64,000 nt of DNA from Mesorhizobium sp. B2-1-8. Its GTDB lineage: Bacteria > Pseudomonadota > Alphaproteobacteria > Rhizobiales > Rhizobiaceae. This document shows positions 7,686-16,671 of this stretch, in pieces. A program made the position numbers and the translations under genes. The stretch is from positions 2,659,501 through 2,723,500 of the forward strand of contig NZ_CP083952.1 of the NCBI RefSeq assembly GCF_006442545.2, read 5' to 3'. Under the pieces are notes generated by a model. The model did not search any database. It was not told where the DNA came from and saw nothing but the letters and a program-made list of their open reading frames with translations. Position 1 is the first letter of the stretch; the number at the start of each line of letters is the position of its first letter.

Positions 7686-9100
7686 GAAGCGTGCTTAGGC
7701 TGAAGGTCTTCTGCTTCAACTTCCGAGCTCAGGGCATCGATCTCGCCCAGCGCTGAACGCAAGTGGCCGATTATTGCGATAAGGATTTCATTGGGATCCT
7801 GCATCTCGTCGTCTTGATCACTGCTCTCGTCACGGAGCCATAGCCAGTTGAGATTATCACCGCGCTCTGCAATGGCGTCCCGCGAAAGCCTGCGCCATCT
7901 GCCACTCTCGCCTTGTTCCCGGCGCTGTGTGGCACCTCCAGTATCAGCGCCGTACAGGTGCTCGAATTCTTCAAAATGGGAGTCGGTCAGCGCATTTGTT
8001 TTGCCAAATGCCGGCATGTTGGTGCGCAGGTCGTAGAACCAGACGCCGTCCGTCGCGACCCCGGCCTGCTTGCGGAAAAAGAGCACGTTGGTCTTGACCC
8101 CCGCTCCAGGAAAGATGCCCTTGGGAAGCCGGAGGATCGTGTGCAAGCTACACCTAGCCATCAGGTCCTGGCGTACGGACCTGCCGGCCCCATCTTCGAA
8201 CAACACATTGTCGGGAAGCACGACCGCAGCCCGACCGCCATCGTTGAGGGTCAGATAGATATGCTGAAGAAATGCCAGCTGCTTGTTCGTATTGCGGTAG
8301 GGGAAATCCGCTCGTAGTGCCCGCCGGCTTCCTGCCTTGCTCCCAAACGGCGGGTTCGCCAGCACTAGGCTTGCTGCGCCCAGCTCGCGACCGTCTTCAG
8401 TCAACGCGTCTCCGTGTATAATTTCAGCATCCAGACCGTTCAGGAACGTGTTCATCAAACATATTCTGCGGGTATTTTTTTCAATCTCGACCCCCTGATA
8501 TTTCGGGGGATTTTCCCGATAGGATTGTTCCGAACAATTTGAGCGAATGAAGCGGTCTGCGGAGATCAAAAACCCGCCGCTCCCGACAGCTGGATCTTGG
8601 ATCCGGTCACCTAAACCAGGCTTCGATACCCTGATCATAGAATTTACGAGCGCGCGCGGAGTAAAATACTGCCCCGCGCCAGATCGAACATCCTGAGAGC
8701 TTTTCTCGATTAGCCCTTCGTATATCTCACCAAATCGGTCACCGCTAACGTCATGCCAAGCGATTTTCGCGATCCCGTCAATAACGGCGTGGAGATTTTC
8801 CGAATGAGAGAAAACAGTAGTTGGAAAGGCGTAAATTGACCGGATGACCTCACTCTCAGCGCTAGCGCCAAGATGGGTCAACATTTCTTGATAGAAACCT
8901 AGAAGTCCCTCCTTTGGATGATTGACAAGGTCTTGCCAACGATAATTTATAGGAAGAAGTTTCTCAATCTCATTTTCTTCTGCAATCTTAAGGAAGAGGA
9001 GGTAGGTTAGTTCAGATACATATTGATGATAGCTAATTCCATCTCCACGAAGGATATGGCACAGAGCCCAAATCTTTTGGACGACGTTTTCGTTCTTCAT
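7682..9100 (-). CDS. hsdM: Type I DNA methyltransferase subunit HsdM (N6-adenine)
   Basis: A 472-residue modification subunit, first gene of the minus-strand defence operon. The HsdM N-terminal helical domain occupies about 1-130. QYFTPR is at 144-149, the AdoMet-binding motif I DPAVGSGGF at 169-177, and the catalytic motif IV NPPF at 249-252. These are typical of gamma-class N6-adenine methylases. With HsdS it should form a site-specific methyltransferase. No hsdR is present anywhere in the window. The downstream ATPase and HNH nuclease are therefore the only visible cleavage candidates. The gene is lower in G+C than the genes before 3128 and after 9741, suggesting horizontal acquisition. 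Confidence 0.93.
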   Translation of the reverse strand: MKNENVVQKIWALCHILRGDGISYHQYVSELTYLLFLKIAEENEIEKLLPINYRWQDLVNHPKEGLLGFYQEMLTHLGASAESEVIRSIYAFPTTVFSHSENLHAVIDGIAKIAWHDVSGDRFGEIYEGLIEKSSQDVRSGAGQYFTPRALVNSMIRVSKPGLGDRIQDPAVGSGGFLISADRFIRSNCSEQSYRENPPKYQGVEIEKNTRRICLMNTFLNGLDAEIIHGDALTEDGRELGAASLVLANPPFGSKAGSRRALRADFPYRNTNKQLAFLQHIYLTLNDGGRAAVVLPDNVLFEDGAGRSVRQDLMARCSLHTILRLPKGIFPGAGVKTNVLFFRKQAGVATDGVWFYDLRTNMPAFGKTNALTDSHFEEFEHLYGADTGGATQRREQGESGRWRRLSRDAIAERGDNLNWLWLRDESSDQDDEMQDPNEILIAIIGHLRSALGEIDALSSEVEAEDLQPKHAS

Positions 9101-9740
9101 TCTAACTGCAATCGCTCAAACTCGAAATAGGTCGCATCGCCGCTGTCCTGCTGGCACACGCCAGTGATCCTATCGCGGATAAGTCAAACTGGAAACGAGA
9201 GAATACGTATTTTCGCGCGAGATTTCTGATCTGGGCAGGGCGCGGCAATGCGCCACGCACTATCGTTCTTCGAGACGATTTTAACCGCACAGAGTGGCCG
9301 TTCGCATTGAGTTGGACTGCCCCTCAACAAACGGCCGGTTTCGAGGCCGAGGCCTTGGGCACAGGGGGATTGATCCTTGCTGAGCTCCAGATCACTGCGG
9401 CACACGACGATGGGGGCGCGCCTGACATCGAGCCGCGCCCGCAGCCATCCGCTCACGTCACAACAAAAACGTCTGTCTCTCCCTCAGGTCGCCGTGATCG
9501 CGCCAATACCCTCCTCGATCCCCCGCTTGCTCACCGATATCCCATGCCCCGCCGCGCCTTCGAGCATCGATCGCAACAACCCGCCTGGCCTACTAGATCT
9601 GCATCCTTCTCTGCCAAAGCGGCCAGAGTGCCCGCTTCTAGGCTCAGGGTTATCCGGTCATTCTCCGGCACCAGCTGGCAGCGGATCAGGTCTTCCAGCG
9701 CGCCGACGTCGCGCCCGTTCCCGCCGTTCCCGACCTTGCC
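9101..9740 (-). other. Island edge with degenerate coding remnants, no intact gene
   Basis: No complete gene is supported here. On the minus strand a frame from about 9720 reads DLIRCQLVPENDRITLSLEA and then shifts frame near 9590 into LLRSMLEGAAGHGISVSKRG, ending at 9484; this looks like the C-terminal end of a broken gene. A second frame runs 9456-9184, stops, and continues in the same frame after the TGA to GDATYFEFERLQLE, ending with an ATGA overlap at the hsdM start. Such an overlap is typical of operon genes, so a decayed gene may once have preceded hsdM. Neither fragment could be assigned to a family. Confidence 0.4.
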
Positions 9741-10706
9741 CTACGCCCCAAGCGCCCCAGCCGCCTGCGCCCGCAGATACGCCAGCGCTGCCACCGCCAG
9801 ATCCCCCACCGCCAGCCCCCGGAAAACAAACGCCGTGGTCTCGCCCGGCCCCTCCCGGCCCGCAAAATCACCGCAGACCAAACCCGTCAGGTCGCCGGCG
9901 ACCAGGCCGGGGTCGATCATGGGCTTGGCCATATTTCTCTCCTGCTCCAGGTCGTCGACGATGATGCGGTCGAAACGGGGCATCGTTTCGGGCAGCCAGG
10001 GCAGGGCCTGGTCGGTCATCACGGTGAAGCTTCCCGGCTTCAGCCAGTTCGCATCGAGGAATGGCGCGGGCCTGGGCACCAGGGTCACCGTCGTCACCAC
10101 CATGTCGGCGCCTTCGACCGCTTCCCTTGCCGTGTCGCATGGGATTGCTTGCAGCCCTCGCGAGCGTGCCATCTGGCACAGCGCGTCGCGATTGGCCGTG
10201 CCGCGGCCGTAGGCGCGGATTTCGCGCAAGGGGAAGAGGTCGGCGAAGGCTTCGAGGTGGCCGCGCGCCTGCACGCCGCAGCCGATGAAGGCCAGGGATG
10301 ACGCATCGCTGCTCGCCATGCGCCTGGCGGCGACGGCGCTCAAGGCGGCCGTGCGTTTCTCCGTCACCCAATTGCCGTCGACCAGGGCAAGCGGCAGGCC
10401 CGTTTCGGCGTCGAGCAGCGTGATCAGCGAATTCAGCCTGGGCAGTCCGCGCCCGGCGTTGCGCGGATTGACGACCAGCGATTTCGTGGCCAGCACGGGC
10501 GGCGTGGAGGCAACGCCGAGCGTCGCCATGATGTAGCGGTCGTCGCCCGGCAGCACCACCGCTTTCGGGGCGCACCAGACCTCGCCGCGCCGCTGGCCGA
10601 CGATCTGGCGTTCGATCTCGTCGACCATGTCGACTGTCGAGATCGACAGGCGGTCGAGCAGCGCGGATGACAGATAGGACAAGGTTTCGGCGGCCATGGA
10701 TTTCAT
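9741..10706 (-). CDS. Ornithine cyclodeaminase/mu-crystallin family protein
   Basis: About 321 residues, the usual length for this NAD(P)-binding family, which includes ornithine cyclodeaminase, alanine dehydrogenase and various ketimine reductases. The Rossmann motif reads FIGCGVQARGHLEAF, close to the family consensus GxGxQA, and the N-terminal half carries LVVNPRNAGRGLPRLNSL, where the substrate-binding residues lie. The exact substrate cannot be read off. The chosen ATG (MKSMAAETL) has GGGGA eight bases upstream; an in-frame ATG five codons earlier and another three codons later are possible. It ends at the right border of the defence island and is followed upstream by a DOPA dioxygenase-like gene on the same strand. 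Confidence 0.85.
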   Translation of the reverse strand: MKSMAAETLSYLSSALLDRLSISTVDMVDEIERQIVGQRRGEVWCAPKAVVLPGDDRYIMATLGVASTPPVLATKSLVVNPRNAGRGLPRLNSLITLLDAETGLPLALVDGNWVTEKRTAALSAVAARRMASSDASSLAFIGCGVQARGHLEAFADLFPLREIRAYGRGTANRDALCQMARSRGLQAIPCDTAREAVEGADMVVTTVTLVPRPAPFLDANWLKPGSFTVMTDQALPWLPETMPRFDRIIVDDLEQERNMAKPMIDPGLVAGDLTGLVCGDFAGREGPGETTAFVFRGLAVGDLAVAALAYLRAQAAGALGA

Positions 10707-10772
10707 CCTGTCATTCCCCATGGGTTATCAAACCCGCGAGAGGGCCAAACGGCCTTCTCATCGCGGCGCCCC

Positions 10773-11204
10773 TCACGCCCCCAGCGTCGGCTCCGTATTC
10801 ACCTCCAGCGCCTCTTCCGCCTCATGCTCCTCGCCAAGCACCTCCCCATGCACTTCCAACGGCCGGCCGATCCAGATCGGGTCGACCAGGTGGTCGCGCT
10901 TGGGGTTGGTGGTGTTGGGGTGGATGAGGATGCTCAAGCCCCGGTGGTTCAGCATCAGCCAGGGCACCAGCGTGGCGAAAATTTCTGTGGCGAAGGAGAC
11001 CTGGTACATGGCCTGCCCGTGCGGGCCGACTGGTCCGTCGTGCCAGTTGCCGAGGCGCACGCGGAAACGTTCGGCGATGCGCTGGCGCAGCCATTCGGCA
11101 TGCTGCCGCTCGGCCTGCCCGGCATAGTAGATATGGGCGTGGTAGCTGGCGATCTCGGCGAGCGGTCTGGGTTGCCCGGCCGGCGTTGAACTGGCTTCGC
11201 TCAT
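10773..11204 (-). CDS. DOPA 4,5-dioxygenase family protein
   Basis: A 143-residue protein of the DOPA_dioxygen family. YHAHIYY near residue 23, the GPHGQAMYQ segment (about 62-70) and LIHPNT near 94 supply the histidines expected for metal binding. Fungal and plant relatives open the catechol ring of DOPA; in bacteria the physiological substrate is usually unknown. It lies 67 bases upstream of the ornithine cyclodeaminase-like gene on the same strand and may form a two-gene unit with it. It is cytoplasmic, with no signal peptide. Confidence 0.83.
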   Translation of the reverse strand: MSEASSTPAGQPRPLAEIASYHAHIYYAGQAERQHAEWLRQRIAERFRVRLGNWHDGPVGPHGQAMYQVSFATEIFATLVPWLMLNHRGLSILIHPNTTNPKRDHLVDPIWIGRPLEVHGEVLGEEHEAEEALEVNTEPTLGA

Positions 11205-11411
11205 CTCGGTTCTTCCCCTGGTGACGCGTCTGGCGAAACTCTAGCCGAAGGACCGGCGCCTTGTCTGTAGCCGGTGCGGCCTGCGCCGAGATCGGCGACA
11301 AATGGCTGTGGGCACCGCGCAATGGTCGGCTATTCGATCGAATTTCTTTGCAACCCGTTAATGCGGCCATGCGTCAATAAGCGTCCGCTAATTATCGGTT
11401 CGGGATACGCA

Positions 11412-11555
11412 ATGACCAAGAATCTCGGCAATGGACGCTATGTCCCGCCCAAGGACACGAGCGTCTCCTTCTTCGGCAAGGTCGCGCCGACGCTGTTTCC
11501 GCTCGTCGCGGCGGCGCTGGGCTATATGATCGGGCGGCAGTTCTTCGGGCTGTAG
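11412..11555 (+). CDS. Small single-span membrane protein
   Basis: A 47-residue ORF (MTKNLGNGRYVPPKDTS...) ending in one hydrophobic helix followed by GRQFFGL. The N-terminal half is polar and would be cytoplasmic or periplasmic. The ATG at 11412 is preferred over longer upstream readings because composition becomes protein-like only from there; the ribosome-binding site is weak. It sits between two minus-strand genes and converges on the antiporter gene. The function is unknown. Confidence 0.5.
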   Translation: MTKNLGNGRYVPPKDTSVSFFGKVAPTLFPLVAAALGYMIGRQFFGL

Positions 11556-11567
11556 CACCGCAGGGCA

Positions 11568-13898
11568 TCAGGCGCCGGTCTCGGCCTCCTCGGCGCCGGC
11601 CTCCGTTCGCCTGACGCGGTCGCTGGCCAGAAGCACGACCGGGCAGGCGACGGCCGCCAGCACCGCGGTCGCCGTGTCGCCGAAGAACAGCTCGTCGCCT
11701 GGCCGCTGGGTGACGCCCATCACCACCATGGCGGCGCCCTTGGTCACCTCCCTGGCGATCGCCCTGTCTGGCGTGGCGCGCGTCCTGATCGCGGTCTCGA
11801 CGGCGACGCCATAGCGGTCGGCGAGATCGGCGACATCCTTGAGCACGGCCTCCTCGCGGCGGTGCGAAACCGTGCTTGGCCGGCTGCCCTTGCGGGCCTG
11901 CGAGACATAGAGGGCTTTCACGCGAGCCCGGTGCGGCCGCGCCAAGGCGAGCGCGAAATCGGCCGCGCGCCGCGCCACCTCGGTGCCATTGACGGGAACC
12001 AGGATGGTCGCGCCGGCGCGCAGCAACGGCATCTTGCCGCTGGATTTGGCGCCATTCAGCACCAGGCAGAGCGGGCCGTCGAAACCGCTGGTGATATCCT
12101 TCAGCGTACCGCTGAAGGTGCCTTTGTCGGTCATCGCGTTGTCCAGCCCGACCAGCAGCAGGCCGTAGCCCTTGCGGGCTTCGGCGGCGATCGTTTCGGT
12201 GGTGGCTTCAAGCTCGGTGCGGGCTGTCAGGTGGACCTTGTCGACCGGCGTATCTTCGGCCTTGCGGACGGCCCTGGCGCTTCTGGCGGCCCCCTTCTTG
12301 ACCTGCCGCGAAGCCTGCTCGGGACCTTTGTCGCGGACAGGGCCGGGCAGTTCCCCGCCCTCGAGGTGGAGCAGCGTGGTCGGCATGCCGCTGCCGCCGC
12401 CGACGAGACCGGCGAGATAGGCGGTGAACTTGCCGACCGGGCTGTCGTCGACGAGCAGCAGCAACCGCTCCAGCTTGGAGACGAAGCCGCGCTCGTCCAG
12501 CAGTTCGCGGTCGACGCGCTGCTTTTCCGCATTGCCGACCGGCAGCCGGCCGAGCGCCCAGCGCAGCATTGGCGGCATGGCCAGCGTGGTGATGACGGCC
12601 ATGGTGACGATCATCGTGAACAGATTGTGGGACAGGATGTTCATCGACAGGCCGATCGAGGCGACGATGACCTCGGTCGAGCCGCGCGCGTTCATGGCGC
12701 TGCCGACGGCGGTGGCCTCCTTCAGCGACATGCCGGACAGCCGGCCGCCGAGGAAGGCGCCCGAGAATTTGCCGATGCTGGCGATCAGCACCAGCGCCAG
12801 CGTCAGCAGCGCCAGCGTGGGGTCGGCAAGCACGGTGAGGTCGGCGGACAGGCCGGCCATGCCGAAGAACACCGGCATGAACAGCGCCGTGATGACGCCG
12901 CGCAACTGGCCCTCTATGTGGTCGGACAGGATCGGCGATTCCCCGACCAGTATGCCGGCGACGAAGGCGCCGAGCACGGTGTGCACGCCGATCAGATTGG
13001 TGATCAGCGCCATCACCCCCATGATGATGAGGATGACCGATATGACGGCGTATTCGCTGCGGAAGCTGTCGTTGCTCCAGCGGATCAGCGTGAACACCAG
13101 GCGGCGGCCGATGGTGAAGGAGAACAGCATGAACAGCGCCACTTCGGCGACCGTCAGCACCAATGGCAGCACCTGCAGGCTGCCATTGGTGGCGATGCCG
13201 AAGGTGACGGCGATGACCAGCCAGCCGATCGTGTCCTCGATGATGGCGGAGGAAACGATGATCTGGCCGAGATTGCGGCGCATGAAGTTCATCTCGCGCA
13301 CCACCATGGCGACGATCTTGACCGAGGAGATCGACAGCGCGGTGCCGAGGAACAGTCCGGCGACGATGCGCTCGGTCGGCTCGGGCAGAAGGGAATCCGG
13401 CAGCACCTGCGCCAGCGCGAAGCCGCAGGCAAAGGGCAGGACGACGCCGGTGATCGAGATCGAGAAGCAGGCGGCACCCACCCGCCGCACGAGGCGCAAA
13501 TCCGTCTCCATGCCGGTCAGCAGCAAGAGGAGCAGAATGCCGAGCTGCGAGACGGCATCGATCATGCTTTTCTGCGCGGGATCGGTGGAAAAGATCAGAT
13601 GCTGGGCGTCGGGCCAGAGCCAGCCGAACAGCGACGGCCCGAGCAGGATGCCGCCGATCAGCTGGCCCATGATCGCCGGCTGGCGATAGCGCTGGAAGAT
13701 CTCGCCGAGGCCGCGCCCGACCAGAAGCAGGAGGACGATCTCGGCAACGAACAGCCCTTCGGCCGAGCCGCCCATGCCAGAGGCGTGACCGGCCGGCTGC
13801 GCGGCCAGCGCATCGCTTGCCGCCGACGCCAGGACGAGAATTGCCAGCGAAAAGGCGACCGCAGCGCCGTGCGACCTCGTTGCCGTTAGGTGGATCAT
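11568..13898 (-). CDS. CPA2 cation:proton antiporter fused to UspA-like domains
   Basis: A 776-residue inner-membrane protein. After a signal-like first segment come about twelve membrane helices of the Na+/H+ exchanger (KefB/NhaS3-type) fold, roughly residues 45-440, with SIEDTIGW-like core residues (SSAIIEDTIGW) and the unwound-helix segment near HTVLGAFVAGIL. The C-terminal half is soluble and contains universal-stress-protein-like repeats (ILVPVNGTEVARRAADFALA, then VVMGVTQRPG near the end). These domains probably sense nucleotide or stress signals and gate monovalent cation/proton exchange. The ATG at 13898 has AAGGGA just upstream; a TTG four codons earlier is less likely. A DUF2270 membrane protein gene lies upstream on the same strand. 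Confidence 0.9.
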   Translation of the reverse strand: MIHLTATRSHGAAVAFSLAILVLASAASDALAAQPAGHASGMGGSAEGLFVAEIVLLLLVGRGLGEIFQRYRQPAIMGQLIGGILLGPSLFGWLWPDAQHLIFSTDPAQKSMIDAVSQLGILLLLLLTGMETDLRLVRRVGAACFSISITGVVLPFACGFALAQVLPDSLLPEPTERIVAGLFLGTALSISSVKIVAMVVREMNFMRRNLGQIIVSSAIIEDTIGWLVIAVTFGIATNGSLQVLPLVLTVAEVALFMLFSFTIGRRLVFTLIRWSNDSFRSEYAVISVILIIMGVMALITNLIGVHTVLGAFVAGILVGESPILSDHIEGQLRGVITALFMPVFFGMAGLSADLTVLADPTLALLTLALVLIASIGKFSGAFLGGRLSGMSLKEATAVGSAMNARGSTEVIVASIGLSMNILSHNLFTMIVTMAVITTLAMPPMLRWALGRLPVGNAEKQRVDRELLDERGFVSKLERLLLLVDDSPVGKFTAYLAGLVGGGSGMPTTLLHLEGGELPGPVRDKGPEQASRQVKKGAARSARAVRKAEDTPVDKVHLTARTELEATTETIAAEARKGYGLLLVGLDNAMTDKGTFSGTLKDITSGFDGPLCLVLNGAKSSGKMPLLRAGATILVPVNGTEVARRAADFALALARPHRARVKALYVSQARKGSRPSTVSHRREEAVLKDVADLADRYGVAVETAIRTRATPDRAIAREVTKGAAMVVMGVTQRPGDELFFGDTATAVLAAVACPVVLLASDRVRRTEAGAEEAETGA

Positions 13899-14011
13899 GG
13901 GTCCCTTCAAGACGCCGCCGCGGACTGACCATCACAACGCGCGGCCGAGGTTTGCGTTGCAGCCATCCGTCGCGAGACATCGAACTCAGATATCTCGTTC
14001 AGATATCGGGC

Positions 14012-14704
14012 TCAGACGTGGACGTCGCCGAAGGAAAGTTCGCCGTCGTCGCCCGGCGTCAGGAAGGCGGCCGCCAGCAGGCCGGCATAGAGGAGGGCAA
14101 TCGCGGCGACGATGGCCACGCCCGGAATGGGACCGAGCGCCGCGGCACCTACGGCCTCGCGCAATGTGCCGACAAAGCCGACCGGCGCGGCCTGATCGAT
14201 CAGGCTCGGTGTCGACAGTTTGAGGATCCAGGCGAGCAGCAGGATCAGCATCATGTGCAGGTAGTTGCGGCGCAAACGGCGCGCCAGCGCCACGCGCTGC
14301 GAAACCAGGAACTTCGGCGTCCGCAGGCTCTCGCCAACGACCAGCAGCCAGTCGGAGGCGAAGTCGGGCTGCGGCGAGAAGATCTGCGCGAAATAATGGC
14401 GCTCGAATTGGCGCACGCGGGCGCGGTAGACATCGAAGAAGCGGTAGCGGCGCGCCTCAATCCACAGCAACAGCAGCACCAGCAGCATGGCGAACAGCAG
14501 CACGCCGTGATGGGCGCTGGCCGTCGACAGCGACACCGACAGCATCGCCGCGACAACGGTGATCGCCCAATTGCTGGTGCGGTCGAGGCGGTCGCGCCAG
14601 CCGGCCATGCGGGCGATCTCGGCGCGATGGAAATGGGACATCACGGTGACCAGCTCGCCTGACGAAAGCGGCCTGCCGACCGGCGTTGCCGGCGCATCGT
14701 TCAT
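14012..14704 (-). CDS. DUF2270 integral membrane protein
   Basis: A 230-residue protein matching the DUF2270 pattern: HFHRAEIARMAGWRDRLDRT followed by NWAITVV, a pair of N-terminal membrane helices, the loop EARRYRFFDVYRARVRQFE, and two C-terminal helices. The biochemical function of the family is unknown. The ATG at 14704 has an excellent ribosome-binding site (GGAGGAAG), so an in-frame ATG 16 codons upstream is rejected. It precedes the antiporter gene on the same strand by about 110 bases and may be cotranscribed with it. Confidence 0.85.
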   Translation of the reverse strand: MNDAPATPVGRPLSSGELVTVMSHFHRAEIARMAGWRDRLDRTSNWAITVVAAMLSVSLSTASAHHGVLLFAMLLVLLLLWIEARRYRFFDVYRARVRQFERHYFAQIFSPQPDFASDWLLVVGESLRTPKFLVSQRVALARRLRRNYLHMMLILLLAWILKLSTPSLIDQAAPVGFVGTLREAVGAAALGPIPGVAIVAAIALLYAGLLAAAFLTPGDDGELSFGDVHV

Positions 14705-15244
14705 GGCTTCCTCCCAACCCGATGAAACGTTCCGGGAGCGATCTCGTTCCATGACGACCGCCGTGTCGTGACGCGGGCGACCAGCCGGCCGGTGTCGTGA
14801 GTTAGAGATTGGGTCTGGCGAAGATGTCTATCCAAATGCGGCGTGGAGCTTTGATTTTTAGTCCCGCTCCATTTCGAACAATGGCGCCGATCACATTGCA
14901 TTACCAGGTCTTGACCCCGCCGCAACGAAGCCCAGATCGACCATGCCGGCTCAGACGGGGCCGTTCCGGAACGCGTGTCGGCGCTTCGTGTCGGCGCGTC
15001 GGGTGACCGTTCGGACCCGGGCATCATGTGCCGGAGGCGATGACGTCTCGCGAGACGCGCGACCGGCCGCGACCGGCAAGGGCGGTCCCAAAGGTGGAGC
15101 GGATCGGACCAAAGCAGAGCGAAAACAGCGAGCGCAAACGGGGTCGGCAGCGATGCCTGCGTCAGACGGCGCATTGTCCCCGGAGCATGGCAGCCAGGGT
15201 ATGCAAGCGTGCCAGAAACAGGATCAAGAAAAGGAGAAAATGCA
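14705..15244. other. 540-base intergenic region between DUF2270 and Hsp20
   Basis: This region separates two divergently transcribed genes. I see no ORF with coding character on either strand. It must contain the hsp20 promoter. A CTTGAC at about 14912 could be a heat-shock-type -35 element, but no convincing -10 partner follows, so no promoter is called. The last 20 bases carry the hsp20 ribosome-binding site AAGGAG. Confidence 0.6.
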
Positions 15245-15766
15245 ATGACCATTCGTGATCTCATGCCATGGAGCCGCGACACCAGCCAATCCGCGACCCG
15301 CTTTCGCGAAGGCGACCCGGACCCGTTCATGGGTCTGCATCGCGAAATGAGCCGCCTAGTCGACGACATGTTCCGGGGCTTCGATTCGCGGCTTCCTTCC
15401 ATGGGCAGGTTCTCTTTGGCCGGCACCGGTTGGCCCAGCGTGGAAATCTCCGAAACGGACAAGGAGCTCCGCGTGACCGCCGAGATACCTGGCATGGAGG
15501 AGAAGGACGTCGAAGTGCTGCTCGATGACGGCGTCCTGACGTTGCGCGGCGAAAAACACGCCGAAACCGAGGACAAGGAGCGTCAGTTCTCCGAGCGGTT
15601 CTATGGCCGCTTCGAACGTCGTATCCCGATCGGCTTCGAAGTCGCGGAGGACAAGATCGCCGCCGATTTCCGCAACGGCGTACTGTCCGTGAGCTTGCCG
15701 AAATCCGAGAAGGCGCAGAACAAGGCAAAGCGCATCCCCATCGGCGGCAAGGGCACCAAGCACTAG
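15245..15766 (+). CDS. Small heat-shock protein, Hsp20/alpha-crystallin family
   Basis: A 173-residue ATP-independent holdase. The alpha-crystallin domain spans about residues 58-160: it opens with WPSVEISETDKELRVTAEIP, contains DGVLTLRGEK, and ends with the conserved NGVLSVSLPK. The N-terminal arm is of the class A type (starts MTIRDLMPWSRD). The start is fixed by AAGGAG eight to twelve bases upstream; a longer frame beginning 12 codons earlier has no ribosome site. It stands alone, and no ROSE-like thermometer was clear in the leader. It protects cytoplasmic proteins during heat or symbiotic stress. Confidence 0.93.
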   Translation: MTIRDLMPWSRDTSQSATRFREGDPDPFMGLHREMSRLVDDMFRGFDSRLPSMGRFSLAGTGWPSVEISETDKELRVTAEIPGMEEKDVEVLLDDGVLTLRGEKHAETEDKERQFSERFYGRFERRIPIGFEVAEDKIAADFRNGVLSVSLPKSEKAQNKAKRIPIGGKGTKH

Positions 15767-15813
15767 AACAGAGCTGCCGGGCGCGGGCCGCGCACGCCTC
15801 TGAATCAAATGGA

Positions 15814-15867
15814 TAGAGCATGATGTCGTCCGAAAACCGCTTCACACTTTTTCGGCATCATGCTCTA
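15814..15867. repeat. 54-bp palindromic repeat unit
   Basis: TAGAGCATGATG (15814-15825) and CATCATGCTCTA (15856-15867) are perfect 12-base inverted arms, with an inner CCGAAAA/TTTTCGG pair. The element can fold into a long hairpin between hsp20 and the ChaC gene. Similar but diverged palindromes occur at 42646-42693 and 59592-59638. This resembles the short dispersed palindromes common in rhizobial genomes. Confidence 0.75.
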
Positions 15868-15954
15868 GCCGGCGGATTTGGCGCCGGTCGCAAGGAGGCC
15901 TCTTGAGAATCTCGCAGCCTTCGGCAAGATGGCGGCAAGGCTGGGAGCGCAAGG

Positions 15955-16671
15955 ATGAGCAAGGCCATTTCCGCCGCACCGCCGCGCAAAACGCCGATGG
16001 CGCTGACCGAGGCGCTGGTGGCGCGCACCTCGCGCGCGGTCGAGGATGCCGGGCCGACGCCGGGCATGGTCTATATGACCGACCAGGACTATGCGCGTTT
16101 TCGTGACGAGATCATGGCCTCGGCACCGGTTGGGCCGCTGAAACTGTTCGCCTATGGCTCGCTGCTGTGGAAACCGGCGGGGGAGGTGCGGGGTGGCGAG
16201 CATGCGGTGGCGCGAGGCTGGCACCGGTCGTTCTGCTTCACGGTGCAGCGCTTTCGCGGCACGCTCGATCAGCCAGGCCTGATGATGGCGCTCGACCGCG
16301 GCGGCCAGTGCCAGGGCATGGTGTTCGAGATCGCCGAACCTGTTGCCGCCAATCTGGAGGCGCTGCTGCGCCGCGAAATGACCATCCTGCCCGCCGTCAA
16401 CGTGCCGCGCTGGCTGCGGGTCAGCACCGAAGGCGGGCCGTGCCTGGCGCTGGGTTTCGTGGTCGATTCCGCCAATCCGCGCTATGCCGGCAAGCTCGAC
16501 AAGCAGGCGGTCGCGGCGACGTTGGCCAGAGCCGTCGGCCATTGGGGCTCGGGCGCTGAGTATCTGTTCGAGACGATCCGCCATCTCGACGCCTGCGGTA
16601 TCCGCGACCGCAATCTGTGGCAATTGCAGGAACTGGTGGCGCAGGAAATTGGCCGCACCCACGTCCGCTGA
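15955..16671 (+). CDS. Gamma-glutamylcyclotransferase, ChaC-like
   Basis: A 238-residue protein. The glutathione-specific gamma-glutamylcyclotransferase signature LFAYGSLLWKP occurs near residue 63, followed by GWHRSFCFTVQRFRGT and the region with MVFEIAE, as in ChaC proteins. The family cleaves glutathione into 5-oxoproline and Cys-Gly in the cytoplasm. A catalytic glutamate is expected in the central part, but I did not align it. The N-terminus is about 60 residues longer than the minimal domain, a feature seen in many alphaproteobacterial members. It is monocistronic, flanked by a palindromic repeat on the left and about 300 bases of empty sequence on the right. Confidence 0.88.
   Translation: MSKAISAAPPRKTPMALTEALVARTSRAVEDAGPTPGMVYMTDQDYARFRDEIMASAPVGPLKLFAYGSLLWKPAGEVRGGEHAVARGWHRSFCFTVQRFRGTLDQPGLMMALDRGGQCQGMVFEIAEPVAANLEALLRREMTILPAVNVPRWLRVSTEGGPCLALGFVVDSANPRYAGKLDKQAVAATLARAVGHWGSGAEYLFETIRHLDACGIRDRNLWQLQELVAQEIGRTHVR

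Noticed and set aside
3233..9740. A hidden hsdR gene inside or beside the defence operon
   Set aside because: I looked for DEAD-box or nuclease motifs in all frames of the gaps and flanks; only short decayed fragments remain, none with such motifs.
11862..13889. A 675-codon open frame opposite the antiporter gene
   Set aside because: Composition (Q, R, D, A, H repeats) is typical of an antisense shadow of a membrane-protein gene; no ribosome site or domain.
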